58,932 nt of DNA, taken from the NCBI GenBank assembly GCA_032718475.1, contig JAUCBJ010003314.1, positions 1 to 58,932 on the forward strand, given 5' to 3'. This document shows positions 22,569 to 32,800 of this stretch, in pieces (positions within the stretch are counted from its first letter, which is position 1; each line of letters starts with the position of its first letter). Made by a program: the position numbers and the translations under genes. The stretch comes from Nemertoderma westbladi (lineage: Eukaryota > Xenacoelomorpha > Nemertodermatida > Nemertodermatidae). The notes beneath the pieces are model-generated. The model was not told the DNA's origin. It was given only the letters and a program-made list of their open reading frames with translations, and did not search any database.

Positions 22569-24544
22569 TACTACTACTACTACTAAATCGAGCGAACTTG
22601 GACAGTGGAAATGACATCCTTCCAGGCTTCCCGATTCTCCATAGTTGTCGCAATTTCGTTTCTCCCAAGTTCAGTATCCCTTTCAAGTTGATCTATATAT
22701 GTTATAGTCAGTCGTCTACGACTACGCTTTCCATGAGTTGGTTGGCAGAAAAGTAGATCTGGTATGACCTCGTCTTTTCTTCGCCAGCAGTGCCAACTGA
22801 ATCTTAATCTGCATTCACAGAGGGTGGTTGATAGAGGTGGTATTGTACCATAAAGCTCGGTATTTGTCATGTGTTGTCTCCAGCTGATGTTTAGGGCTGC
22901 CCTTAATAGTCTTGTGTAGCAACCATCAATTCGTTGTTCAAGTGATTTAGTCAGTGTCCAGGTCTCACCCCCTTATAAAAATACACTTTCCACTGTGGCA
23001 CGAAAGAACTTAGTCTTCAGGTGCCTGGGGGAGATCTGATTTCCAGATGGTATCCATTTTTGATAGAGCTACCCAAGCCTTTGCTTTCCTAACTTCTATG
23101 TCCTTTTTGCTACTCTCTATCCTAGGTACTGGAAGTCGTCAACCTTCCTTAGTGTTGATTATTATCAATGGTTGTCAAGTTTCCATCAACATTAAAAGTC
23201 ATGAATTCGGTCTTGGTAGCATTTATATGCAATCCAACCTCCTTAGCAGCCCTCTCCACTTTATTCAGTAGAAGTTGTGCATCTGCTAGCGTATTAGAGG
23301 GCAGGTTGATGTCATCCGCGAAGTCGGTGTCTGTGACTGTAGTTGCCGGATATCTACTACTTCTGCGTTCTTGAAGTGGGAATCCCAGATCTTCACCCTT
23401 TGTGGCCATCCTCATTGCGTAATCCAGTACAATTACAAATAGTAATGGTGCTAATGTGTCACCTTGCAGTACACCAGCCAGGATTGAGAAATCGAGAGTT
23501 TCACCATCTGGTGAGAGTACCTGTGCTTCTGTGTCACAATATAACAATCCAATGCCAGCAATGATTACTTCTGGTATTCCATAAGCTCTTTCCTTGTAGG
23601 GCTGACCTCGATGTTTGGTGGCTGCCCAGTGCCCAAGCAAGTTGCTGAAGTGATTTTTCCACTTCCCCACACGTTCTTTGGGACCTTTGCACAACTTTTC
23701 CGACCAGATACCTCATTCACAGTATGCCAGGTAAGTCTTGATTTATAGATTTGAAGTTGTTTAGGGTCTTAAGTGCAAATGGACTTAGCAGAATTCCTAC
23801 TCCTCCAATTGATGCATTGGCCGAGTTTCTTACTGCTGAGCTTGTTACTAGCATCCATCCATTTCCAATGTCATTGTACTTCATGGCAGTGTCTTCATGA
23901 CAAATCCGATGTTCTTGGATGCAGATGATGTCGATGTTATATTCCATTGCCAGAGTGACCATGTCACCCTGTTTGCTCTGTGCTTTCAGCGTGCGTGCGT
24001 TCATTGTAGCAATCTTTAGTGTCTTTTTACATTTCAGCAGGTTGGTTCTTCCTTCTTCTCTGTCTTCTGTTCCAGTAGCCGATTTATCGACCCCAGCCTG
24101 GTGTACCACTGAGGGACGCGGTCCTTGTTGATCCAGGCGACGACCGAGCCGGTATTTCTCCTGGAGGGTTCTCATGCTCATATCTTTCAGTTGCGAGAGT
24201 AAACCGCTTGTAGTCGCAACTCCTACAAGCGTCTTCGCAGTAGGTGGCCGTTGGTTGATTACCTTCCGCCGACCTTGTCAGCATGTCTAGCCGTTGGTTG
24301 ATTACCTTCCGCCTATCCATGGCCTACAGCCCTGCTGCCGACTGTGGGAGGGGTCCTTTGTTACACCCTGAACCAAGTGTACCTCCTGGGTTAGGTTACC
24401 TAACACTGGTAGAGGAGCATCCAGTATAGACATAGCGGGGCGTGTATCTTTGAGCGTCGTGTATCAGAGCGGAGCTATTGCAGATGCGTACTCAAACCTT
24501 TGCCTTCAATGCAAATATACAAGGTGTTACAAAACAAATTACAT
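22569..24544 (-). mobile_element. LINE family 1, copy a: internally deleted APE-type non-LTR retrotransposon
   Basis: Read on the minus strand. A 5' region (24544-24200) carries a repeated (G)GCGGAAGGTAATCAACCAAC motif. The endonuclease follows at 24181-23717 (KIATMNARTLK, IDIICIQEHR). It is cut short and joined to a pre-RT stretch, and that in turn is joined to the reverse transcriptase palm: VLQGDTLAPLLFVIVLDYAM and TDFADD with the catalytic Asp pair (23694-23149). The C-terminal RLRFS-GHCWRRKDE region and a (TAG)n tail lie at 22870-22569. A 13-bp near-perfect target duplication flanks it, so the deleted form may itself have inserted. At about 2 kb it is well short of a full element. Confidence 0.85.
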
Positions 24545-24557
24545 ATTGTAGCGAATA

Positions 24558-25589
24558 TGATACAAATATAAATATTGATCTATAATATAATATTTCTAAA
24601 TTTTATTATTCCATGGTATTGTTTGGCTCATTTATTATCCAAATTACGGAAAAAAAATTGTTTTTCTCTCAAATTCGAAAATCATGCAGTAGAGGGTTAA
24701 CTTCGGGGTTTGTCTGGTCTTCACGACGCCTAGTGTCACCAGGGTTCGAATCCTTTTCAGGGTCGCACCAAGCTGACCAGCATGGCTCGGGCGGTCTGAG
24801 TCCCTTGGTTGGCCCTTGTGTTCCATTCACCCCTCGCAATCCCTTTCAGGGTTGGTCCTAAGGCAAGTCAAGCGGCTTAGCTCGGGTGTCGGCTGTCCCT
24901 ATCTCCCGCACTCTGCCTAGTGTCAATGTAACACGAATCCTTTTCAGGCTGGTGCTACGCCAACCGGTTCAGCTTGGGGCCCCTGCCTTTTTGACGCCTA
25001 GTGTCGCTCTACTCCGAATCCTTTTCAGGATCATGCTAGGATGACCATCACCACTCAGGCATTTGTCCTTTGGCATCCATGAACTCTACCTGGTGCCAGA
25101 TTGTACTTGAATTCTGGGAATTCATTGTGAGTGACGGTTTTGTTGTTTAGTCGTCATTAAAAACCGCCATAACTTAATTAATTTTAACTTTTTGCCCTTC
25201 CGGTTTTATGCACATGGTGCCCGGGACTTTTCGGATTATTCATTTATTAGAGTTTATGAATTTCATATATGCCCGGCATCGGCAATGATAATAACGCGAA
25301 CATGATATAACATATGTAAACTGTGGAAGTAAATATAACATACCTTGAAGTAAAGTGGCATTGAAATTGCTTTGTATCGACGGCACGTAAATAATTGTTA
25401 ATTATTACATCAGTGTAGTTGGTTTTTTTATTTTTATTATTTTTCCAGTTATTATATTTTGTTACACAATTGAGCACTTTGTATCAATTCTATTCTATTA
25501 TATCTATCTTATATCTATATATCTTATTATATCCATCAATTCAAGTTTTTGGGTGCTTGCTTCTATTAATTGCAAAATGTTATTTGCAG
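24558..25589 (+). other. Intron sequence with dispersed repeat R1, before exon A2
   Basis: It contains the R1 repeat (24720-25060) and otherwise AT-rich sequence. It ends in the acceptor TTATTTGCAG of exon A2. Confidence 0.5.
24720..25060. repeat. Dispersed repeat family R1, copy 2
   Basis: The module GCCTAGTGTC(A/G)...CGAATCCTTTTCAGG occurs three times here (24728, 24914, 24998) and once at 19863. The CCTAAGGCAAGTCAAGC module is shared too. One module contains GGTTCGAATCC, identical to a tRNA B-box, but the other copies do not keep it. Confidence 0.5.
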
Positions 25590-25712
25590 AAGAAGACCAC
25601 CCAGAATGCGACGGAGCAATAAGTCAATGGTACGACAGAGACAACCCCAGTGGAACCGGGGATTGGGAGGAACTCAGTTCCTTACTTTCATCCAATAATC
25701 AAGCAGACGAAT
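25590..25712 (+). CDS. WxxW-domain exon A2 (N-terminal half)
   Basis: The A half has 41 codon-equivalents. It opens with the split Glu codon G|AA, then EDHPECDGA, then ISQWYDRDNPSGTGDWEEL. The usual CxGP reads CDGA, the only A exon with Ala here. The Cys is the first of six in the domain. Borders are TTTGCAG|AA and GAAT|GTTAGT. The final T pairs with GG of B2 to give Trp. The intron to B2 is 577 bp. Confidence 0.92.
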
Positions 25713-26289
25713 GTTAGTATTAGATAAACCGCAATCTATTATTGTGCCCCATGCAGTGTTGAAACTTAATACTGGTAATCTCTGTCCATTATTGTCGATG
25801 CTATAAATCTACAGTACTACTACTACTAGGTCGATACTACTAGGTTAGGTATAATATCTTTCAGTTGCGAGAGTAAACCGCTTGTGGTTTGCTCTCGTAA
25901 ACCGTTTGTGAGTAAGTCGCAACTCCTACAAGCGTCTTCGCAGTAGGTCGCCGTTGGTTGATTACCTTCCGCCGACCTTGTCAGCATGTCTAGCCGTTGG
26001 TTGATTACCTTCCGCCTATCCATGGCCTACAGCCCTGCTGCCGACTGTAGGGGTCCTTTGTTACACACTGAACCAAGTGTGCCTCCTGGGTTAGGTTACC
26101 TAACACTGGTAGAGGAGCATCCATTATAGACAGAAATCGACAGTACGTAATAAATAGTCCACACCTTCTACTCTACATCTATCGATTCTATTACAACAGT
26201 GTTATTATACTGTGCTATATCTAGTGTTATACACTTATTATTGAAATTAATTTTATAAAAATGATATCCTAATTACGTTTATTTTTCAG
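25713..26289 (+). other. Intron A2-B2
   Basis: 577 bp, more than half of it a short LINE-derived element. The acceptor is TTTTTCAG. Confidence 0.7.
25818..26133 (-). mobile_element. Short non-autonomous derivative of LINE family 1
   Basis: On the minus strand it begins with the same 5' region as LINE-1a (ATGCTCCTCTACCAGTGTTA through the doubled GGCGGAAGGTAATCAACCAA motif). After about 280 bp it runs straight into CGACCTAGTAGTAGTAGTA, the LINE 3' end. All coding sequence is missing. It is flanked by AAATC(T/G)ACAGTAC at 25805-25817 and 26134-26146, a 13-bp target duplication with one mismatch. This is a complete, SINE-sized element apparently moved by the LINE machinery. Confidence 0.75.
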
Positions 26290-26475
26290 GGTTTAAGGCA
26301 CACAATTGCTTTCAACCAGTATTTTCTGAGGCTAGGACTGCTCAAACTCACATCAATGCCTTGGCAACCGGGGACACCTTTCATATGTATTCAGCTGATG
26401 GTCTTATTTGTAGAAATAGTGATCAGAGCAACGGCAACCAGTGCGATGATTATGAGATACGGTTCTGCTGTCCGG
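26290..26475 (+). CDS. WxxW-domain exon B2 (C-terminal half)
   Basis: Completes the domain begun by A2. The first residue after the split Trp is Phe: FKAHNCFQPVFSEART, then ALATGD, MYSADGLICRN, QCDDYEIRFCCPG. Phe replaces the usual Leu after the first Cys. The donor is TGTCCGG|GTAGGT. From this point on the exon end plus donor is repeated in tandem 25 times, so the true junction is the first unit of a minisatellite. Use of a later donor would insert 23 bp per unit and soon meet an in-frame stop (TAG three units in). Confidence 0.92.
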
Positions 26476-27046
26476 GTAGGTTTGTTCCTGCTGTCCGGGT
26501 AGGATTGTTCCTGGTATCCGGGTAGGTTTGTTCTGGTGTCCGGGTAGGTTTGTTCTTGGTGTCCGGGTAGGTTTGTTCCTGGTGTCCGGGTAGGTTTGTT
26601 CCTGGTGTCCGGGTAGGTTTCTTTATGCTGTCCGGGTAGGTTTGTTCCTGGTGTCCGGGTAGGTTTCTTTATGCTGTCCGGGTAGGTTTGTTCCTGTTGT
26701 CCGGGTAGGTTTGTTCATGCTGTCCGGGTAGGTTTGTTCTTGGTGTCCGGGTAGGTTTCTTTATGCTGTCCGGGTAGGTTTGTTCCTGGTGTCCGGGTAG
26801 GTTTGTTCCTGGTGTCCGGGTAGGTTTGTTCCTGGTGTCCGGGTAGGTTTCTTTATGCTGTCCGGGTAGGTTTGTTCCTGGTGTCCGGGTAGGTTTCTTT
26901 ATGCTGTCCGGGTAGGTTTGTTCCTGTTGTCCGGGTAGGTTTGTTCATGCTGTCCGGGTAGGTTTCTTTATGCTGTCCGGGTAGGTTTGTTCCTGATGTC
27001 CGGGTAGGTTTGTTTCTGCTGTCCGGGTAGGTTTGTTCCTGCTGTA
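26465..27046 (+). repeat. 23-bp minisatellite made of the B2 splice donor, 25 copies
   Basis: The unit is GCTGTCCGGGTAGGTTTGTT plus three bases. TCCGGG starts at 26471, 26494, 26517, 26539 and 26562, then every 23 bp to 27022, giving 25 copies; one spacing is 22. The first copy is the real exon B2 / intron border (CCGG|GTAGGT). Variants are TTGTTCCTG and TTCTTTATG. The array fills most of the 694-bp intron to A3. Confidence 0.95.
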
Positions 27047-27169
27047 TTAAGTATTAAGTATTATTGTAGTATGGATATATAGTGTATTATGGATATTGGA
27101 TAGATGTATACGATTAGGATAGGCCTACAGTAATTTAGTTTAAGGAATATTGTTTTATATCCCAAACAG

Positions 27170-27289
27170 GTAGCCCAAGCCAATGTCCTGGACCATTGAG
27201 TCAATGGTACGATAGAGACAATCCCACAGCTACTGGTGATTGGGAAGATTTGAATTCACTTCTATCGACAAACAATCAGGCAGAGCAAT
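27170..27289 (+). CDS. WxxW-domain exon A3 (N-terminal half)
   Basis: 40 codon-equivalents. The split codon is G|GT (Gly), then SPSQCPGPLSQWYDRDNP, TATGDWEDL, and the end QAEQ plus T. The acceptor is CCAAACAG|GT and the donor CAAT|GTATGT. The linker before the Cys is one residue shorter than in A2. The B half lies 8,204 bp away because a LINE, a Ty3/gypsy element and a MITE have inserted in this intra-domain intron. Confidence 0.92.
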
Positions 27290-27439
27290 GTATGTATTTA
27301 ATATATATATATTTAAAATAAAAATAATATATGTTAATATATATATATATTAAATGTTTACTGAACGATACCTAATAGGATACATGTTATACTCTTCGGT
27401 AGGCCGCCCAGGACTTTCTATTAACCATAGATAAATATA
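27290..27439 (+). other. Start of intron A3-B3
   Basis: AT-rich with a (TA)n tract at 27300-27350. Confidence 0.5.
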
Positions 27440-27796
27440 CTAGTACTAGTATCGGCATGCAGCATTGCAGCTGCATTTTTAAGAATGCTGTGCCGGCTTT
27501 GTCGTCAAAATTGCGCCGCCACAACTCCATATCACCCATGACATTTGCTAGATCATCCGCATCTTCAAGGCCAGTGTCCTTTAAGATGCATCTCAAGAAA
27601 GTCATGGGCTGTCCACCATGCTTATTCACTCCATGAGGCTGCCAAAGTACAAGATTATGCACTGGCTGGTCCTCACGGCGAAAGCAATGTCCTGCAAAGT
27701 GGAGGCGGCTTTGTTCTAGTATCAAGCTTGGGGGAACCAATGAGACACCTCCAATGTTATATAGTGTCTGGTTGGAGATGTGCGCATTGTACGTGA
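27440..27796 (-). mobile_element. LINE family 2, copy a: 3' fragment
   Basis: On the minus strand it encodes only the C-terminal tail of the LINE ORF (YNAHISNQTLYNIGG, FAGHCFRREDQPVHNLV, LEDADDLANVMGD) and the 3' end GCATGCCGATACTAGTACTA. It is strongly 5'-truncated. The same tail occurs in copies at 52.9 and 58.0 kb. Confidence 0.85.
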
Positions 27797-27954
27797 CACA
27801 ATGATAAATAGATAAATAAGATTAATATAAATATATATTTAAGTTCAATACTAATGAACAGGAGGGTGTATGTGTGCAAAAGCTCCCTTGCCCATAAAGG
27901 TACGGGGAAATTACCCGTTGCCATGTCCCCATGGGAAATAAACATAGGTTTTTT
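27797..27954 (+). other. Intron sequence between two LINE fragments
   Basis: Short, no feature recognised. Confidence 0.3.
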
Positions 27955-28841
27955 TTCACTGTAAGATGACTATTAAAATATATGACAAGACACTACCTAT
28001 AGATATAGGGGACTTCACACCTGCCGAACTCCAAAGAAGCATTAAAAGCATGTCCAATAATAAAGCGAGTGGATTAGATGAAATCCCAGCGAAGGTATGG
28101 AAAACAGGAGTGCTAAACAGACCATTATTGAATGATTGCAACCGGATGTTAAAAGGGTAAAAGCCACCACCAATTTGGACTAAAGGTCAACTAAGTCCTC
28201 TCCCTAAGAAAGGAGACCTCGGTGTACCAACAAACTATCGTGGGATCTGTCTGCTTGTGGTAGCTGCCAAAGAATTAGAACGTATAGAATTAGACCTCAC
28301 GCGCTACGGAGACTGATTGAGGGAATTAAGTAAAATAATCTTCCCGTTGTCCTGAGTTTTGTGGACTTCAAGAAGGCATTCGACTCCATCCATAGAGGGA
28401 AAATGCTTGAAATCCTAAGAGCTTATGGAATACCAGAGGTAATTGTGGCTGGCATTGGATTATTATATTGTGACACAGAAGCTCAGGTACTCTCACCAGA
28501 TGGTGAAACTGAGTTTTTCTCAATCCTGGCTGGGGTACTGCAAGGTGACACATTGGCGCCATTACTATTTGTAATTGTACTGGATCACGCAATGAGGACG
28601 GCTACAAAGGGTGAAGATCTGGGATTCATACTTCAAGAACGCAGAAGTAGTAGATATCCGGCAACTACAGTCACAGACACCGACTTTGCGGATGACATCG
28701 CCCTGCTCTCTAATACGCTAGCAGATGCACAGCTTCTACTACATAAAGTGGAGAGGGCTGCTAAGGAGGTTGGATTGCATATAAATGCTACCAAGACCGA
28801 ATTCATGACTTTTTATGTTAATGGAAACTTGACAACCATTG
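27955..28841 (+). mobile_element. LINE family 1, copy b, 5' part
   Basis: The reverse transcriptase is partly preserved. NNKASGLDEIPAKVWK and SPLPKKGDL (27966-28230) are followed by stops. An open stretch at 28361-28835 then carries DFKKAFDSIHRGKMLEILRA, GVLQGDTLAPLLFVIVLDHA and DTDFADDIALLSN. The 5' part of the element is missing. The ORF is cut at NLTTI by the Ty3/gypsy insertion and resumes at 33208. Confidence 0.88.
28838..28841. repeat. Left ATTG target-site duplication of the Ty3/gypsy element
   Basis: ATTG recurs at 33208-33211. The uninterrupted site is visible in LINE-1a on the minus strand near 23160-23175, where only one ATTG is present. Confidence 0.9.
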
Positions 28842-29021
28842 TGTGGCGCCCCAAAAGGATCTAACAGACTTCTGCGCCTCTTAGCAACTGACATATACCG
28901 GTACTGATAATTCAGTAATTATACTGCACTGTTGTGTCTGTTAGTCAGTCATTTGTTTGTAACATTATATTATATTATTTGAGTGCAAGGATTTTTTATG
29001 TTGGATTATCCTCGCCCCACA
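28842..29021 (+). repeat. 5' LTR (180 bp)
   Basis: It begins TGTGGCGCCCC and ends CGCCCCACA. By eye it is identical to the 3' LTR base for base, which indicates a very recent insertion. Confidence 0.95.
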
Positions 29022-29023
29022 AT

Positions 29024-29038
29024 TGGTGACCCGGACTC
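29024..29038 (+). promoter_or_regulatory. Primer-binding site
   Basis: TGGTGACCCGGACTC lies two bases after the LTR and starts with the TGG complement of a tRNA CCA end. The first nine bases agree with the tRNA-Trp-type primer site of CsRn1-like elements, then diverge, so the tRNA is not certain. Confidence 0.65.
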
Positions 29039-29063
29039 TAACTGAACTTTTCGCAACCGCACT

Positions 29064-29834
29064 ATGGCCCAACCGGTCCTTACTGAGGAGCAACTCGACG
29101 CACTCGCAAAAACCCTCGCCAACCGGGTACCTCCTAGCAGCGCAGGTACTTCAAGCCTTACTGGACCGTATGTCACAGCCGTTGCACTAAAACTGCCTAT
29201 TTTCTGGACAGCTGACCCGGAGGTATGGTTTGTGCAGGCTGAGGCCCAGTTTGCCTCCCGTGCGCCTGCCATCACTGCTGACCAGACTAAGTTCAACCAT
29301 GTTGTTTCTGCACTTGACAATTCGACCGCAGTCGAAGTCCGTGCAATGCTCCTCAACCCACCCGCCATTGGCCGCTACGATGCCCTGAAGACTGCACTAA
29401 TCGAAGCGTTTGGTAAAACGCAGGCTGTTAAGGACAATGAACTGCTCAACCTTCATGGACTAGGCGACCGCCTGCCTTCCGCACTGCTGCGTCGCATGAA
29501 GGGACTTAACGCTGATCCGGAAACGATTTTTCGCGCACTTTTCTTAGCCCAACTTCCCATTGATGTCCGTCGTGTCCTCGCTGCCACAGCTACAACTGAC
29601 CTTGACGACCTGGCCAGGGAAGCTGACCGGATTGTGCAGGCTGGCCAGTTCAACACCGGTTCTGTCGCTGCTGCCACCCGCCAACCTCAGCAGATGCAGA
29701 AGAACCTCTGCTACTTCCACAGCCGATTTGGTGATAAGGCCCGCAACTGTGACCGAGACAGGTGTCCCATGGCCCACCTACTGCCAGCCAAAACACCCAA
29801 ACTGGCTGCGGGAAACGCATTGGCCGGCCGCTAG
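29064..29834 (+). CDS. gag: Gag protein of the Ty3/gypsy element
   Basis: 256 codons from ATG at 29064, the first after the primer site, to TAG at 29832. Residues about 45-170 form a capsid-like region (FWTADPEVWFVQAEAQF, KFNHVVSAL, LPIDVRRVLAA). Near residues 214-233 lies the nucleocapsid finger CYFHSRFGDKARNC followed by DRDRC, spaced C-x2-H-x9-C-x4-C. This is a CHCC finger rather than the usual retroviral CCHC. Such a finger is reported for CsRn1-type elements. Gag would form the cytoplasmic particle that packages the element RNA. The last codons overlap pol and contain the slippery site. Confidence 0.92.
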   Translation: MAQPVLTEEQLDALAKTLANRVPPSSAGTSSLTGPYVTAVALKLPIFWTADPEVWFVQAEAQFASRAPAITADQTKFNHVVSALDNSTAVEVRAMLLNPPAIGRYDALKTALIEAFGKTQAVKDNELLNLHGLGDRLPSALLRRMKGLNADPETIFRALFLAQLPIDVRRVLAATATTDLDDLAREADRIVQAGQFNTGSVAAATRQPQQMQKNLCYFHSRFGDKARNCDRDRCPMAHLLPAKTPKLAAGNALAGR

Positions 29835-29849
29835 TGGCAGCGGTCGGCC
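29810..29849 (+). promoter_or_regulatory. Programmed -1 ribosomal frameshift signal (slippery heptamer and hairpin)
   Basis: GGGAAAC at 29810-29816 is read in the gag frame as G GGA AAC, the canonical X XXY YYZ phase. After a 5-nt spacer (GCATT) comes a hairpin: 29822-29832 pairs with 29839-29849, eleven pairs including one G-U, closed by a 6-nt loop. The gag stop codon begins at the last base of the 5' arm. Slipping one base back leads directly into the pol frame at 29816. Confidence 0.88.
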
Positions 29850-32800
29850 CATCTCCCTCGCCCACGTTTTCCACATCGCTTTCATTCCCTACAGAGAATG
29901 TTTCTAAGACTTTCTCTAGCGCCCTCACCATGAAGAGCGGGGCCATGACGGTGTGGGACTGGCGATCTGGCCGCACGTTTCTTGTTGACTCTGGTGCTGA
30001 TGAGAGCGTTTACCCGGCCTCCACCAATGACCGCCATGGTACTCACTCTGCGGACCTCATTGCTGCAAATGGTTCAATTATCCGCACATATGGCAAACGG
30101 GATATCTCCCTCATACTCGGAAACAACCGCACTTTTGTCCAGAGCTTCTGGATTGCAGAGGTGACACAGCCCATCCTCGGTGCAGATTTTTTTATAACTA
30201 ATCGCCTAGCCATCGACCTTGCTGGCCGCCAACTCCTCAGTCTTGACCATCTCCGGCCAATCCCCGCCAAGGCGGCCCGCCCAACTCAAGTCAGTGGACT
30301 TCATCTTGTCCGATCCGGTTTCGAGGCCATACTGGATGATTTCCCGGAACTACTTATTCCACGTTTCCGGCCGGATGACCCTGTCAGGCACAACACGGAG
30401 CACCACATTGTCACTGAGGGCCCACCAGTACATGCGCGCGCACGTCGCCTCGATGGTGAGAAATTGGCCATCGCCAAGGCGGAGTTTGATGAGATGGAAC
30501 GCCTCGGTATTGTCCGCCGCTCTGCCTCGCCATGGTCATCGCCTCTCCACATCGCCCCGAAACCCAGTGGTGGGTGGCGACCATGCGGTGACTACAGGCG
30601 CCTTAATGACATTACAATCGATGACGGCTACCCGCTTCCCCACCTGCAGGATTTCAACAATAACCTTGCAGGTAAGCGTTTCTTCTCTGTCATCGACCTC
30701 GTCCGGGGTTTTCACCATATCCCCATGCATGCTGATGATATTGCCAAGACTGCCATCATCACGCCTTTCGGTCTCTATGAGTTCTTACGCATGCCCTTTG
30801 GCCTAAAGAATGCAGCACAAGCATTCCAACGGCTGATGGATGGCATATTGCAAGGCATTGATTACGTTTTCGTCTACTTAGACGACATCCTCGTCTCGAG
30901 CAGCACAGCCGAGGAGCATGCTGAGCACCTGCGCCAGGTATTCCGTCTGCTTGCTGCAAATGGCCTTGTTGTGAACCGCCGCAAGAGCCTCTTCGGGGAG
31001 TCGGAGCTGCAATACCTCGGCCACCTCGTCTCTACCACTGGAATCTCTCCACTCCCATCACGTGTCGATGCCATCATCAATGTCCCCATCCCTACCTCAA
31101 AGCTTGAGCTCCAGCGTTTCCTTGGTATGATAAATTTCTACCGTCGGTTCATGCCATACCTCGCCTCCAAGCTGAACCCACTCCACGAGGCCACTGCTGG
31201 AAAGGGACAGTCCATCACCTGGACCTACGCCTGCAATGAGGCTTTTGTGGCAGCCAAGTCTGCCCTAGCAGATGCCACACTGCTCCACCACCCTGACCCA
31301 TCCGTACCCACATCAGTCACTGTTGATGCCTCTAACAATGGTGTCGGTGCGGAGCTTGCCCAACTTCAGAAGGGCACCTGGAAGCCAATAAGTTTTTTCT
31401 CGCGAAAGCTTTCTGCCGCAGAAAAAAACTATAGCACTTTCGACCGGGAACTGCTTGCCATCTATGAGGCCATACGCCATTTCCGCCAATATGTAGAAGG
31501 CAAGCCACTGACGGTTTATACCGACCATAAACCCCTCGTGTTTGCCTTCTCCAGTGATTCCAACCGCTCACCACGCCAGACTCGTCATCTCTCGCTTATT
31601 GCTGAATACACAACGGATGTACGGCACATCAGCGGCAAAGGAAACATCGTTGCAGACACACTCTCCCGAGCAGTATGTGCCTCTGCTGCCATTGCCCTCC
31701 CAACTATTGACTACACCAAGTTAGCTGCTGACCAAGGGTGCGAAGAGATCAATGCCTACCGCACAGCCATTACTGGCATGACACTTGTTGATGTCCAACT
31801 GACAAACAATGTCTCCATCCTATGCGATACCTCCACCGGCAAACCGCGCCCTATTGTCCCAGCAACATGGACCCATCGTATATTTGGTGCAATTCATGGA
31901 CTCTCCCACCCGGGGCCTCGACCCACACAGCGTGCCATATCTGCCCGTTTCGTTTGGCATGGACTCAAGCGTGATGTGCGCCGCTGGTGCCGTGAGTGCC
32001 ACCCATGCCAGGCGTCAAAGGTCACCCAACATGTGCATGCACCCGTGACTCAACGCCCAACTCCAGAGCGACGTTTCGGCAGTTTGCACGTCGACCTCGT
32101 TGGACCTCTTCCAGAGTCTGAGGGCAATGTCTACCTCTTCACAATAATAGACCGCTTCACACGCTGGCCCGAGGCCATACCAATCACCAATAGTGAGACT
32201 GTGACGTGTGTTCGCTCCCTCATCCGCGGCTGGATATCCCGCTTTGGTATTCCAAACGACATCACATCTGACCGTGGCCCTCAATTTACAAGCTGCCTCT
32301 GGTCCGAACTCGGAGCAACACTCGGCATCTCAACCAGCAACACAACTGCCTACCATCCTGCAGCCAATGGTATGGTGGAGCGGCTGCACCGACAACTGAA
32401 AGCAGCACTGAAGGCACGCCTAACCGGACACAATTGGATGGATGAACTACCCCTTGTCCTACTCGGCATTCGTACTGCCTGGCGCGAGGGCACTAATGCA
32501 TCAGCAGCTGAGCTTGTCTATGGCACAGCCCTGCGTGTGCCAGGTGAGTTTGTGCCAGATACCTCGCGTGCCACAGCCCCATCTGACGCTTTCCTCCGCC
32601 AGCTGCAGGCTGACATGCGTGCCATACAGCCACCTCCTGTCGTATTCCACGCTGATCCACCAGTCCACATGCCTGCTGCCCTCGACAAGGCCACACACGT
32701 GTACATCCGCCACGATGCTCACCGCACACCCTTACAGCGACCTTATGATGGTCCCTTCCGCGTCCTCCAAGCTGGTGACAAATCCTTCATTGTTGACCGC

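Noticed and set aside
28361-28864. Host gene encoding a reverse-transcriptase-like protein
   Set aside because: It is part of a LINE with relatives at 23 and 55 kb and is interrupted by the Ty3/gypsy element.
29796-29802. CCCAAAC as the gag-pol slippery site
   Set aside because: In the gag frame it reads CCC AAA C, the wrong phase for -1 slippage; GGGAAAC at 29810 is in the right phase and has the hairpin.
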